A stretch of 53,881 bases of DNA from Acidobacteriota bacterium (GTDB lineage Bacteria > Acidobacteriota > Terriglobia > Bryobacterales > Bryobacteraceae): positions 1 through 53,881 of the forward strand of contig JANXSF010000023.1 of NCBI GenBank assembly GCA_025352795.1. Reading direction: 5' to 3'. A program made the position numbers and the translations under genes. Under the pieces are notes generated by a model that saw only the letters and a program-made list of their open reading frames with translations, made no database searches and had not been told where the DNA came from. Shown here piece after piece: positions 40,543 through 48,374 of this stretch. Numbering within the stretch: position 1 is the stretch's first letter; every line of letters starts with the position of its first letter.

Positions 40543-41060
40543 TACTTTTTCTCCAATTTCAGATTGTTGGTCACTGAGAAAACCCCTTGCACAGAGTTTG
40601 CCTGAATGTTGGCAATGTTACGATCACCTTCATTGGCTGCAACTCCTTCCAGGACCACGTTTCCATTCTTGACAAGGATGTGGATGGAAGGGACAGATTG
40701 CAGAGCGTAACGATCTAATACCGTATGCCTGTAAATTGCCCTGTAAACATCAATACGGATTCGGTCATCGTTAGGAGACAGTGGCAACACTTCAATGTTG
40801 TTTACCACATTGGTTACTCCTTCAATATCTTTAACTACGCGTTCCGCATCACTCTTTAGAGTTGGCCTGGTAACTTGACCAAGCAATGTTACAGTTTCAC
40901 CAGTTATCTGGTAGGCCAAGTTGTCGAACACCCCATAGTAAGGAAGCATCACCAATTCGTGACGAACCTCTTTCGATAGGTAGTCTTGCTTCGGTTTGGC
41001 CGCATAGGATGCGACCGCACTTAAACACAGCATTGTTAAAACCAGTACTCGATTTTTCAT
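40542..41060 (-). CDS. Periplasmic protein with two BON domains
   Basis: 172 residues from ATG 41060 (AAAGAGG upstream). Signal peptide (RVLVLTMLCLSAVASYA), then two BON domains: VRHELVMLPYYGVFDNLAYQITGETVTLLGQVTRPTLKSDAERVVKDIEGVTNVVNNIEV and IRIDVYRAIYRHTVLDRYALQSVPSIHILVKNGNVVLEGVAANEGDRNIANIQANSVQGVFSVTNNLKL. The double-BON layout is the OsmY type. Likely periplasmic and stress-induced, with the one-BON protein immediately downstream. Confidence 0.93.
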   Translation of the reverse strand: MKNRVLVLTMLCLSAVASYAAKPKQDYLSKEVRHELVMLPYYGVFDNLAYQITGETVTLLGQVTRPTLKSDAERVVKDIEGVTNVVNNIEVLPLSPNDDRIRIDVYRAIYRHTVLDRYALQSVPSIHILVKNGNVVLEGVAANEGDRNIANIQANSVQGVFSVTNNLKLEKK

Positions 41061-41095
41061 AACATCCTCTTTGCAGTTAATTTCACGCAACGGGC

Positions 41096-41308
41096 CTATT
41101 TGACGGCTTTTTTCATCGATTCCCAGAATTCAGTTGCCTGCGCTTCGGCTGCTTCCTTGGCAATTCCGTAGCGTTCCTGAATCTTGCCGCTCAACTGTTC
41201 CCGCCGACCCTCAATCACATCCAGGTCGTCATTTGTGAGCTTGCCCCATTTCTCCTGAAGCGTACCTTTCAGTTGCTTCCAGTTACCTTCCATGCGTTCT
41301 TGGTTCAT
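41096..41308 (-). CDS. CsbD-like stress protein
   Basis: 70 residues: MNQERMEGNWKQLKGTLQEKWGKLTNDDLDVIEGRREQLSGKIQERYGIAKEAAEAQATEFWESM. The WKQLKG...K-W-G-K-L-T-(D/N)-D-D-L...G-(R/K)-x-x-L-x-G-x-(I/L)-Q-x-x-Y-G pattern is the CsbD family, small cytoplasmic proteins of unknown biochemistry that belong to the sigma-B or general stress regulon in Bacillus. A GGAG SD is present. Same strand as the BON genes. Confidence 0.95.
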   Translation of the reverse strand: MNQERMEGNWKQLKGTLQEKWGKLTNDDLDVIEGRREQLSGKIQERYGIAKEAAEAQATEFWESMKKAVK

Positions 41309-41392
41309 TGAGTTTCTCCTTAAGTTTTAAGTTTTGGTACTTCTCTAACCACTAATGTTGTTAGCAATTCATCGACCAAACTTGTTACTAAG

Positions 41393-41881
41393 TCATGCCG
41401 CCTGACGCGCGGCTTTGCTAACGATGCGGCTTTCCACTTTCGTTTTCACCAATCTTCGAGCGCGAAGCAGACGCAGGCGAATAGCGGTGCTGGACACTTT
41501 ATAATGTCCAGCGATTTCATTCACAGAGGATCCCTGCATGCGCAATTCGAGCAAAGACCGATCATCCATGGATACGAATGCCAAAATACGCTTTAGATCG
41601 AGTGCCGACATATCCGGCTCTGCTCCACCGGGTATATCGAATAGATTTTGGAGTTTCGATTGCTGCCGCCGACACTTACGATAGTCATTGAGTGCTATGG
41701 AATTTACCCAACTGAGCACCATTTTTTCGTCACGGAGTTGAGCCAGCATCTCCCAACCTTTGACCCAGGCAGATTGAGCCGATTCCAAAGCGTATTGGGG
41801 ACGAATTCCACGCGACATCAGAAACCGCACTGTGATTTCAAACCCATGTTGGTAAGCCATTCCAAAAGCATCTTTCGTCAT
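41393..41881 (-). CDS. ECF-like sigma factor
   Basis: 162 residues from ATG 41881, which is preceded by CAGGAG (an ATG at 41908 is the upstream alternative). There is a region 2-like part (EITVRFLMSRGIRPQYALESAQSAWVKGWEMLAQLRDEKMVLSWVNSIALNDYRKCRRQQ) and a region 4 helix-turn-helix (RSLLELRMQGSSVNEIAGHYKVSSTAIRLRLLRARRLVKTKV). The arrangement fits a sigma-70-like factor or small ECF variant; region 2 is not a strong match. Being surrounded by stress genes and divergent to a bacterioferritin-like gene (110 bp apart), it may control the island. No anti-sigma gene is adjacent. Confidence 0.8.
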   Translation of the reverse strand: MTKDAFGMAYQHGFEITVRFLMSRGIRPQYALESAQSAWVKGWEMLAQLRDEKMVLSWVNSIALNDYRKCRRQQSKLQNLFDIPGGAEPDMSALDLKRILAFVSMDDRSLLELRMQGSSVNEIAGHYKVSSTAIRLRLLRARRLVKTKVESRIVSKAARQAA

Positions 41882-41991
41882 TGATTCAGAACTCCTGAGA
41901 TCCTTCATTGCATTTCAATTGCCAGACGAAAGTGACTGAGGTATTTGGTTGTGGACGTGCAACAAACATCAATCAGGAGCCCTTAACTACC

Positions 41992-42597
41992 ATGAAATCA
42001 GACACAAAACCGTCTAAAAATTTAACAAAAAGCGCAAAAAGTGATGAAATGCCATTTCTAATGGATGTGCAAATGTTGCGGGCACAGGCACGTGCAAAAA
42101 TTGAGCAAGGTGCCGTTACACAGGCTTATGACCTTAATGTCACGCAGGCAATTGACATACTGCAAGCAGTGCTGGCCACTGAGATTGTTTGTGTTTTGCG
42201 CTACACGATGAATGCAATTACTGCTTCAGGCATTTCCAGCAATAGTGTGAAAGAAGAGTTTTTGGAACACGCCAAAGAAGAGCAGGAACACGTTATGGCT
42301 GTAGCCGAACGAATCAACCAGCTTGGCGGAAAGCCGAACTTCAATCCTGATGGATTAGCGATGCGATCCGCCACCCAATATGTGGAAGGCGAAAACCTGA
42401 TTGAGATGATCAAAGAGAATTTGATTGCCGAACGAATCGCCTGTGAACACTACCGCGAATTGGTTCATTTCTTTACCGATCGTGACCCCACCACTCGTCG
42501 GATGATTGAATGGATTCTTGCCAAGGAAGAAGAGCATGCAAACGATATGCACGATCTGTTGACTGCTCATGAAGGGAAGCCAATGCTACCTAAATAA
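41992..42597 (+). CDS. Bacterioferritin-like diiron protein
   Basis: 201 residues from ATG 41992; a longer upstream frame lacks a ribosome site. The four-helix bundle carries all expected ligands: Glu in ATEIVCVLRY, E-H-A-K-E-E-Q-E-H in EEFLEHAKEEQEHVMAVAERINQLGGKPNF, Glu in IAERIACEHYRELVHFF and EEEHANDMHDLL. The N-terminus (PSKNLTKSAKSDEMPFLMDVQMLRAQARAKI) is a basic extension not typical of bacterioferritin and may bind DNA, as in Dps. It would store iron and detoxify peroxide in the cytoplasm. Divergent from the sigma-factor gene; convergent with the 26-residue peptide gene. Confidence 0.9.
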   Translation: MKSDTKPSKNLTKSAKSDEMPFLMDVQMLRAQARAKIEQGAVTQAYDLNVTQAIDILQAVLATEIVCVLRYTMNAITASGISSNSVKEEFLEHAKEEQEHVMAVAERINQLGGKPNFNPDGLAMRSATQYVEGENLIEMIKENLIAERIACEHYRELVHFFTDRDPTTRRMIEWILAKEEEHANDMHDLLTAHEGKPMLPK

Positions 42598-42618
42598 TTA
42601 CTTGGTCACGGTCAATAA

Positions 42619-42657
42619 AATAGCCCCATCACCAATTGGAATGATGATGGGGCTATT
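42619..42657 (-). terminator. Bidirectional-type intrinsic terminator between the bacterioferritin-like gene and 26-aa gene
   Basis: Arms AATAGCCCCATCA (42619-42631) and TGATGGGGCTATT (42645-42657) are perfect reverse complements of 13 bp with a 13-nt loop. On the minus strand the hairpin is followed by a U-rich TTTTATT run, so it is best read as the terminator of the minus-strand group 44667-42687. On the plus strand it lies 21 nt after the bacterioferritin stop but is followed only by CGTTTG, a weak tail. Confidence 0.8.
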
Positions 42658-42686
42658 CGTTTGTCTACTAAGTGGTTTCAGGTCGC

Positions 42687-42767
42687 TTACGTCAAATGGT
42701 TGAATATGAACCATAGCGCAATGAGGCTTGTTGGAATACCTACCACCCAAGCAATCATGTATTTCAT
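42687..42767 (-). CDS. 26-residue single-span membrane peptide
   Basis: A short gene below most annotation limits. ATG 42767 is preceded by AAGGAG at ideal distance, and the frame ends at TAA 42687-42689. The peptide starts MKYMIAWVVGIPTSLIALWF and continues with an Ile-Phe-Asn-His tail, so it is one hydrophobic helix with a short polar end. It follows the DUF892 gene by about 87 nt and is followed by a strong terminator with a U-tract, which places it as the last gene of a minus-strand transcript. Function unknown; small stress-induced membrane peptides are a known class (inference). Confidence 0.68.
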   Translation of the reverse strand: MKYMIAWVVGIPTSLIALWFIFNHLT

Positions 42768-42853
42768 AGAATCTCCTTGCCGGCGCTTCGCCTATATATT
42801 TACTTAAGCAATTTGGACGCCATTTTGGTCCAGACCTCTTTTGTCGTTTATCA

Positions 42854-43417
42854 CTAAGCCGTCTGCGCTTTGGTACGGAAAGATCTGCTTTCCTTTCCAG
42901 CTTCCCCAGGCTCATTTTGCATCAACGGCATGGACAATTGACCCAACATGGTATCAGCAGTTCGTTCTTCGTTCAGCGTCTGTTCAAGAAGCGTTACAAC
43001 GGCAGCTTCCCCCAACTGATGTGCCAAATTCCGAACGGAAGTGTACCCAGAAATCTCGTAATGCTCCACTTTTTGTGCTGCGACAATCAGGGAAAGATCA
43101 GCTGTGAAGTTCTCTTTCTCCGCCCCTTCCTCAATTGTTTCCTTTCCCTCTTCCACAAGTCCCATCATTGCTTTGCAGGGCTTTGGTTGAGCTTTTTCGC
43201 CCAACAACTCAAAAACTTTCTTAAGCCGTTCCACATGGCTTTCCGTTTGCGATAGATGATTGGTGAAAGCGTCTTTAAGCTTTGGATGATGTGCAGCCTT
43301 TGCCATTTTTGGTAAAGCTTTCACCAACTGACCTTCGGCGTGCAGAAGGTCACGCAGTTCTTCAACCAGCAATTCTTTCAATGGGCTGATTGTCTTCGAT
43401 TCCAGCGATTGTTTCAT
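42854..43417 (-). CDS. DUF892/YciF-type ferritin-like protein
   Basis: 187 residues. ISPLKELLVEELRDLLHAEGQLVKALPKMAKAAHHPKLKDAFTNHLSQTESHVERLKKVFELLGEKAQPKPCKAMMGLVEEGKETIEEGAEKENFTADLSLIVAAQKVEHYEISGYTSVRNLAHQLGEAAVVTLLEQTLNEE is the YciE/YciF (DUF892) fold, with the diiron-like EExx(L)xxAE and VEHYEISGY motifs. Members are stress-induced cytoplasmic ferritin-like proteins. GGGAG SD upstream. With the Ferritin_2 and bacterioferritin-like genes it gives three separate ferritin-like proteins in 5 kb. Confidence 0.94.
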   Translation of the reverse strand: MKQSLESKTISPLKELLVEELRDLLHAEGQLVKALPKMAKAAHHPKLKDAFTNHLSQTESHVERLKKVFELLGEKAQPKPCKAMMGLVEEGKETIEEGAEKENFTADLSLIVAAQKVEHYEISGYTSVRNLAHQLGEAAVVTLLEQTLNEERTADTMLGQLSMPLMQNEPGEAGKESRSFRTKAQTA

Positions 43418-43465
43418 TTTTATCTCCCTTGTATTTTGTATTGAGTTTGCACTGGAGGGAGCAGC

Positions 43466-43879
43466 TTAAGCTGCTTTTGATTTTTCACCGGTGCGTTGGA
43501 AATGTTCGTTGAAGCCTGGAATCAGTTCGTCAACAAAATCTGTAAGTCGAGCAGCAGCGACGCCCATTAGAGCGCCCTTGATATTTTCAAAGGTATCCAT
43601 AGCTTTGCTCTGCAAATTTTCAACACTAGGTGGATACGTGGAGGGTTGGTTGGATTGGTTTCTCCCCTTACTACCACGATTCTTACTTCCCCCTAACATG
43701 GCCGCGAGCGCAATGCCGCCCCCGAACGCCACGCCCAACATGGTCATGGGATTGCTTTGAAACTGCTGCTTCCAATCTGTGACAGCCCTAACCTTCAGTT
43801 CTAACTCATGCAGATTGGAGCTGAGATTTTCATGCGTCTGTTCAATATGTTTTTCTATTTGCTCGGTTGTTTGGACCAT
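43466..43879 (-). CDS. DUF3618-like membrane-associated protein
   Basis: 137 residues. MVQTTEQIEKHIEQTHENLSSNLHELELKVRAVTDWKQQFQSNPMTMLGVAFGGGIALAAMLGG: the I-E-x-x-I-E-x-T-x-x-N-L-x-x-x-(V/L)-x-x-L-x-x-(K/R)-(V/L) pattern is DUF3618-like and is followed by a single Gly/Ala-rich hydrophobic segment. The C-terminal part is polar. AGGAG SD with 8-nt spacing; the start overlaps the DUF1469 gene by 25 nt. Proteins of this type commonly accompany DUF1469 and DUF883 genes, as here. Confidence 0.88.
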   Translation of the reverse strand: MVQTTEQIEKHIEQTHENLSSNLHELELKVRAVTDWKQQFQSNPMTMLGVAFGGGIALAAMLGGSKNRGSKGRNQSNQPSTYPPSVENLQSKAMDTFENIKGALMGVAAARLTDFVDELIPGFNEHFQRTGEKSKAA

Positions 43880-44241
43880 TCGACATTCTCCTTTTTAATT
43901 TCAACGGTAGTTTCTGTAGCAGGAAATAACTTCTTGAACCGCCCCATGCCCTGTGTAAGTAATGTGCTCGCAGTGAGTGCCAGCACGAACCCCACAGTCA
44001 GAGCGGCCGCCCAATGCGGCATGACCATGGAGAGGGCGTAGAAGGCTGTTAGTAACAGAAAGAGAATGGAGAAGACGGCGGTAATTCCTCCTGCACAAAT
44101 TAGCTGTGCCGAAAGCTTGCTCTTAGCCGCCTCTTCCCAAACCTCTGTCTTAGCAAAGCGGACTTCGGACCGCACAATTTCCCGAACATTGCCAATTATG
44201 TCCTGCAAAACTTCTGAAAACGAACGGTCAGTTGCCGCCAT
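43855..44241 (-). CDS. Phage-holin-like DUF1469 (holin superfamily III) membrane protein
   Basis: 128 residues. RSFSEVLQDIIGNVREIVRSEVRFAKTEVWEEAAKSKLSAQLICAGGITAVFSILFLLLTAFYALSMVMPHWAAALTVGFVLALTASTLL: an amphipathic N-terminal helix typical of DUF1469 (LxxDx...LVRxExxLAKxE), then two transmembrane helices. Called phage-holin-like by similarity, but here clearly a chromosomal stress-island member rather than part of a prophage. Confidence 0.92.
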   Translation of the reverse strand: MAATDRSFSEVLQDIIGNVREIVRSEVRFAKTEVWEEAAKSKLSAQLICAGGITAVFSILFLLLTAFYALSMVMPHWAAALTVGFVLALTASTLLTQGMGRFKKLFPATETTVEIKKENVEWSKQPSK

Positions 44242-44262
44242 AATGTTTTTTGTCCTTTATTG

Positions 44263-44667
44263 TTATTCCATGTTGTTACTGAATGCGCGCCCGGCTAAGA
44301 AGCCGACGACTACGGCGGCAAGCAGAGACGGTCCGGGGTTGTTTTTTACCAAGGTCTCAACATCGGCCATCATTCGATTTGCGTCATGTTCGCGGACGTA
44401 ATCGGCGGTAGCTGTAAGCTTATTTGCCGCGTCGTGGGCTAGGTTGCTCACGGTATCCACGCCAGGTAGATTCTCTGCTCTGTCATGAAGGGCAGATGCT
44501 GCCTTTTGAAGTCCACTGGCAGCGGCATCTCGATTCTCATCAATCTTGCTGGTCGCCGTGCGACCGAAGTCTGTTAACTTATCTTTAACTTGCATTGCGG
44601 TTTCGGAAAGTTTGCCTCCAACTAATGCAGCTTCTTCCATTACTGTGTTTCCCAATTTGTCTGTCAT
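44263..44667 (-). CDS. DUF883/ElaB-YqjD-like membrane-anchored protein
   Basis: 134 residues. A long charged helical part (GNTVMEEAALVGGKLSETAMQVKDKLTDFGRTATSKIDENRDAAASGLQKAASALHDRAENLPGVDTVSNLAHDAANKLTATADYVREHDANRMMADVETLVKNNPG) ends in a hydrophobic helix with a GxxxG pattern (SLLAAVVVGFLAGRAF). That is the DUF883 (ElaB/YqjD) layout: a coiled coil attached to the inner membrane. In E. coli relatives bind ribosomes and rise in stationary phase. SD GAGGAG is present. First gene of the minus-strand stress operon. Confidence 0.85.
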   Translation of the reverse strand: MTDKLGNTVMEEAALVGGKLSETAMQVKDKLTDFGRTATSKIDENRDAAASGLQKAASALHDRAENLPGVDTVSNLAHDAANKLTATADYVREHDANRMMADVETLVKNNPGPSLLAAVVVGFLAGRAFSNNME

Positions 44668-44837
44668 GTATGAACACTCCTCGGGTGTCTCTGTAGCAAT
44701 TACAGTTCCAAATATCGACTTACTTGAATTCCCTGATTGTGAGAAGTAAACACGTCCAATGACTATGTTTCATTGAGCAAGAGTTGCCTGTAAGTGGGTG
44801 AAGATTTTGCGGTGTCATGATAAGCGCGATCGTGGGT
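44668..44837. other. Gap upstream of the stress operon
   Basis: 170 nt without a gene. It must hold the promoter of the minus-strand operon beginning with the DUF883-like gene, but no confident -35/-10 pair was identified. No repeat or hairpin of note. Confidence 0.4.
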
Positions 44838-45320
44838 CTAAGAGACAGCAGAAGTCGTCTCCTTCAATTGGAATTCTTCTTGTTCAATCTCAAGTTTCTG
44901 GCTCTTAATATCCAACCGTAGACGCACAAAAATCGCCATGTAGACGTTGGCAATCCAAACCAGAGATAGGCCCGCAATCAAGTACCCTTGCCACGAATCG
45001 AACAGTAGGTGGTAGTGGGTGATAACTAGAATTCCGGCCGCCACATAGTGACTGAAACAGTATTCGCAAGTGAAGAGGTAAAAAACTTTGCGCTGATAAG
45101 TCTTCTGGCAGGAATGGGTTTTTTGAACGCAAAAGTCGTGGACCTCCTTGAAGATTTCTTCATGGGTGACGGTCCAGGAAATGCACGCCACCGGAATTGC
45201 CAGCACGAACAAAAAAAGGATTTGGCTGCCCAGCGATTGCTCTAGCAAGAAAGGCATGTTATGGAGTAGAGTCGCCAGTCTGTAGAAAGTTTCAGCACTT
45301 CCATTCCAAAACATTGCCAC
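44838..45320 (-). CDS. Membrane protein with CxxC between helices (DUF1360-like)
   Basis: 160 residues with three or four hydrophobic segments (about 30-48, 82-103, 110-130). A CEYCFSHY motif near residue 86 lies next to a helix, with two more Cys earlier (DFCVQKTHSC). This resembles small DUF1360-type membrane proteins with a CPxC motif. Polar, charged C-terminus (LDIKSQKLEIEQEEFQL). The ATG at 45320 overlaps the pdeM 3' end by 29 nt; ATG 45257 would avoid it. Weak start evidence, firm frame. Confidence 0.7.
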   Translation of the reverse strand: MAMFWNGSAETFYRLATLLHNMPFLLEQSLGSQILFLFVLAIPVACISWTVTHEEIFKEVHDFCVQKTHSCQKTYQRKVFYLFTCEYCFSHYVAAGILVITHYHLLFDSWQGYLIAGLSLVWIANVYMAIFVRLRLDIKSQKLEIEQEEFQLKETTSAVS

Positions 45321-45957
45321 CGGCTACCAAAAAGATGCGTTCTTTGGGTTTGCTCTTTATCGTCATGCCACCAGTAAACGATCCGAAAGAAGGGAGGATT
45401 CCGCAATCCGATGTGAATAGAAAACAGGGCAGGTGAGTGCGAGGAATGCCGTGACCCCCAAACGCGAACTTAGGATGCACGTGCCCGGCAAGAGTGTAGA
45501 GTGTTTGATGCACTCCCGGTTTGTGTTGTAAGCAGAACGGACCGCGGTCCAGCGCCGTTGCATCTTCTTCAAATGAAAACTGTGATCGCAGCTCTGCTGG
45601 CGCCACGTCGTGGTTGCCATGAATCCAATGGATTCGCAGTTGTGCATGTTGGGCACGCCATTTGTCGATTGCTTGCATTACGTCTTTCGTGCAACCTACG
45701 GCGGCGTGAATCCAATCTCCCAAAATCGCCAGGGAATTAGCTCCAGTTCGTTCCAACACTGCGGAAAGAATGGCCAGATCAGCTTCCATATTGCCATCGG
45801 GAATTGGGACGTGACGGGCGCGAAATGTTGCTGCCTTACCGCAATGCATGTCAGCAATCGGAAGCATGCCGGCGGCGGGCCAATACATTGCTCTTTCAGG
45901 CAACAGCAACAGTTGTTCCCCACGAATTTCAATACTGGCGCTGCCACTATCCATCAC
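45292..45957 (-). CDS. pdeM: Ligase-associated DNA damage response endonuclease PdeM
   Basis: 221 residues of the binuclear metallophosphoesterase superfamily. The metal motifs are in order: ADMHCGK (Asp, His), LGDWIHA (Asp), HGNHD (Asn, His), and AGHVHPKFAF (His). Related bacterial enzymes (Pseudomonas putida MPE) are manganese-dependent single-strand DNA endonucleases. It overlaps the helicase gene by 4 nt (ATGA). With ligase, helicase and exonuclease it forms the standard four-gene set. Confidence 0.92.
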   Translation of the reverse strand: MMDSGSASIEIRGEQLLLLPERAMYWPAAGMLPIADMHCGKAATFRARHVPIPDGNMEADLAILSAVLERTGANSLAILGDWIHAAVGCTKDVMQAIDKWRAQHAQLRIHWIHGNHDVAPAELRSQFSFEEDATALDRGPFCLQHKPGVHQTLYTLAGHVHPKFAFGGHGIPRTHLPCFLFTSDCGILPSFGSFTGGMTIKSKPKERIFLVAGGNVLEWKC

Positions 45958-48374
45958 GATGCGGCCTTTTCCATGCGCTGTTGCAACTTGCGTACTCGTT
46001 CTAAAAGGTTTTCACTGCTAACAGCACTACCGCGAATGCTGTCCACAAGAATCGGGAATGAAAGTGGAGAACCGCGTTGCAGATTGACATATACAATCTG
46101 ACTTACAGAAAGACGTTGCAGAGTACTGCGCAATCGCGACGATTCCAGATGTGTTTCCATCACCTCAGTGCGGGCTTGCGTTACCAGCAAATTGCCCGGA
46201 TCAAACTGCACCAGCACGTCGTACAGCAAGCCTGCCGATGCTTGCAATTGGCGCGCGGTTTTGGATTTTCCCGGATAGGATTGAAAGGTCAGGCCGGAGA
46301 TACGGGCAATCTCGCGAAACTGACGTCGGGCAAGTTCTGCAGCATTCACACTGGCTTCAATATCCTGCCCCAAATTGTCTGGTGAAAACAGTCCGCTGCG
46401 GACGGCTTGCTCAATGGGAATGGGGTCGTGGGAAACCAGCTCAATGCCGTAGTCAGTGGCGGTGGTGGTCATGGAGAGGGGCAGTAGGCGAGACAGTCGA
46501 TAGGCCAACAGCGGGGCTAGGCCTTCATGCACCAGCAGACCTTCGAACGGGTAAAGGAAAACATGATAGCCGTCGCGAAGCACCAGTTTTTCAATCAGCA
46601 ATTCATCAATAGCGGGGATACGTGACAGTTGGCGTTGCGTTTCAAGAATAGGACGCACGGCGCGCATCTCCACACCACGATATTGTCCCAGCAGGGCTTC
46701 GTTAAGCTTGCTTCGCACCGCTACGGAGAGCAAGGAGCTGATGGGCATGCGACTACCCATCCAACGAGGGACGGCACCTTTGCTGCCGCTGGTTTGTTTC
46801 ACCCAAGCCGTCATGTCGCGGATTAGGATTACTTCCAGCAGCTTTCCGGCAAAGACAAATGCCTGACCTTGTTTCAGACTGGCCAAAAAATGTTCTTCTA
46901 TATGACCCAGAATTGCGCCCTTAAGATATTGCACGCGCACCGAGCTATCGGCGGTAATGGTGCCGATGTTCATACGATGTCGCCGAATGATGGTGGCATC
47001 GGATGGCACCCATTTGCCGTCTTTATCCAGTGTCATTTTGTTGAAGTTGGGGTAAGCAGAAAGCGCCGCCCCACCGCGTGAAACAAAGGCCAGCGCCCAA
47101 TTCCATTCGTCATCGGTCAATTGTTGATAAGTATGTGTGGTCCTGACTTCCTGCAACAAAGAGGCTTCTTCAAATCCACCGCCGCAAGCCATTGTCACCA
47201 TGTGCTGCGTCAAAACGTCAATGGGTTTTTGAAGCGGTGTGCGTGATTCCAAAAATCCTTTGCTGATGGATTCACGGGCAGCACACACTTCCACTAATTC
47301 GAAAGCATGGGCAGGCACGCAGGTGGCCCGACTCAAGCTACCGGGCTGATGTCCGCTGCGGCCAGCGCGTTGCAGCAGGCGGGCAACGCCTTTAGGGCTC
47401 CCGATTTGTAGCACCCGATCCACAGCCGCAAAATCTACACCAAGATCCAGACTGGACGTGCAAACCACGCAGCGCATTTTGCCTAAGCGCAGATTGTCCT
47501 CTACCCAATCGCGCGTTTCCCGACTCAGTGAACCATGGTGGAGCGCCATTTGACCCGCCCAATCAGGGCAAGCTTCCAGCAGCATTTGATACCAAGCTTC
47601 AGCCTGCGAACGGGTATTGGTGAACACCAGCGAACACTTTGCCTGGCGCAGTTCCGCAACTACTTGAGGTAACAGATTGGCACCCAGGTGACCGGCCCAT
47701 GGAAAGTGATCCATATGTGTTGGCAGCAAGGAATCAATCTGAATACGCTTCGGTTGCTTGCCTTCCACAATGACGCCGTTTGCGCCATTGGCCCCCAGCA
47801 AAACTTGCAGCGCCTGATCCAGATTTCCGATGGTGGCAGAAAGTCCCCAGGTGCACATTGATGGCGCCCAGGAACGCAAGCGGGCCAATGCCAACTCCGT
47901 CTGCACGCCCCGCTTAGACCCCAACTGTTCATGCCATTCATCCACCACAACCATGCGCAGACCTTTGAACATGGCGTGCGCATCGTCATAGCTCAACAGC
48001 AGCGAAAGGCTTTCTGGCGTTGTGATCAGGGCATGCGGCATATTGCGACGCTGCTTCTGTCGAATGGAAGTGGGTGTGTCGCCTGTTCTAGCCTCCACTC
48101 GCCATTCCAATTGCAGATCGGCAACCGGTGCTCGCAATGATTCCAACGTGTCGGCCGCCAAGGCCCGCAGCGGCGTAATCCACAGGACGCGCAACTTATC
48201 ACCCGGAGGTTCCTGCAAAGCAGCCATCCACGCTGCGTACGTTTTTCCCGTACCAGTGGCTGCATGAATCAAACCTTGACGACCAGCAGCGTAATGACGC
48301 CACACTTCTTTTTGGAATGCAAAGGGTTTCCAGCCGCGCTTGGTGAACCAATGTTTAAGCGTGGCCTGTGTCAT
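45954..48374 (-). CDS. Ligase-associated DEXH-box helicase (Lhr-type)
   Basis: 806 residues, a superfamily-2 3'-5' helicase of the Lhr-Core kind. Motifs: FQKEVWRHYAAGRQGLIHAATGTGKTYAAW (Q motif and Walker A at residues about 20-49), TPLRALAADTLESL (Ia), ALITTPESLSLLLS (Ib), VVVDEWHEQLG (II, DEWH), GLSATIGNLDQAL (III), SLVFTNTRSQAEAWY (IV), CTSSLDLGVDFAAVDRVLQIGSPKGVARLLQRAGRSGHQPG (V-VI). The rest is the winged-helix and beta-barrel Lhr-Core C-terminus. The stop overlaps pdeM by 4 nt and its start overlaps the ligase stop (ATGA). Confidence 0.95.
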   Translation of the reverse strand: MTQATLKHWFTKRGWKPFAFQKEVWRHYAAGRQGLIHAATGTGKTYAAWMAALQEPPGDKLRVLWITPLRALAADTLESLRAPVADLQLEWRVEARTGDTPTSIRQKQRRNMPHALITTPESLSLLLSYDDAHAMFKGLRMVVVDEWHEQLGSKRGVQTELALARLRSWAPSMCTWGLSATIGNLDQALQVLLGANGANGVIVEGKQPKRIQIDSLLPTHMDHFPWAGHLGANLLPQVVAELRQAKCSLVFTNTRSQAEAWYQMLLEACPDWAGQMALHHGSLSRETRDWVEDNLRLGKMRCVVCTSSLDLGVDFAAVDRVLQIGSPKGVARLLQRAGRSGHQPGSLSRATCVPAHAFELVEVCAARESISKGFLESRTPLQKPIDVLTQHMVTMACGGGFEEASLLQEVRTTHTYQQLTDDEWNWALAFVSRGGAALSAYPNFNKMTLDKDGKWVPSDATIIRRHRMNIGTITADSSVRVQYLKGAILGHIEEHFLASLKQGQAFVFAGKLLEVILIRDMTAWVKQTSGSKGAVPRWMGSRMPISSLLSVAVRSKLNEALLGQYRGVEMRAVRPILETQRQLSRIPAIDELLIEKLVLRDGYHVFLYPFEGLLVHEGLAPLLAYRLSRLLPLSMTTTATDYGIELVSHDPIPIEQAVRSGLFSPDNLGQDIEASVNAAELARRQFREIARISGLTFQSYPGKSKTARQLQASAGLLYDVLVQFDPGNLLVTQARTEVMETHLESSRLRSTLQRLSVSQIVYVNLQRGSPLSFPILVDSIRGSAVSSENLLERVRKLQQRMEKAAS

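Noticed and set aside
42598-42915. 105-codon minus-strand frame through the terminator region
   Set aside because: Runs through the perfect hairpin and the 26-residue gene, which has an SD; composition is basic and unlike a protein.
43855-44241. Phage holin annotation as sign of a prophage
   Set aside because: DUF1469 proteins are chromosomal in such stress clusters and no other phage gene is nearby.
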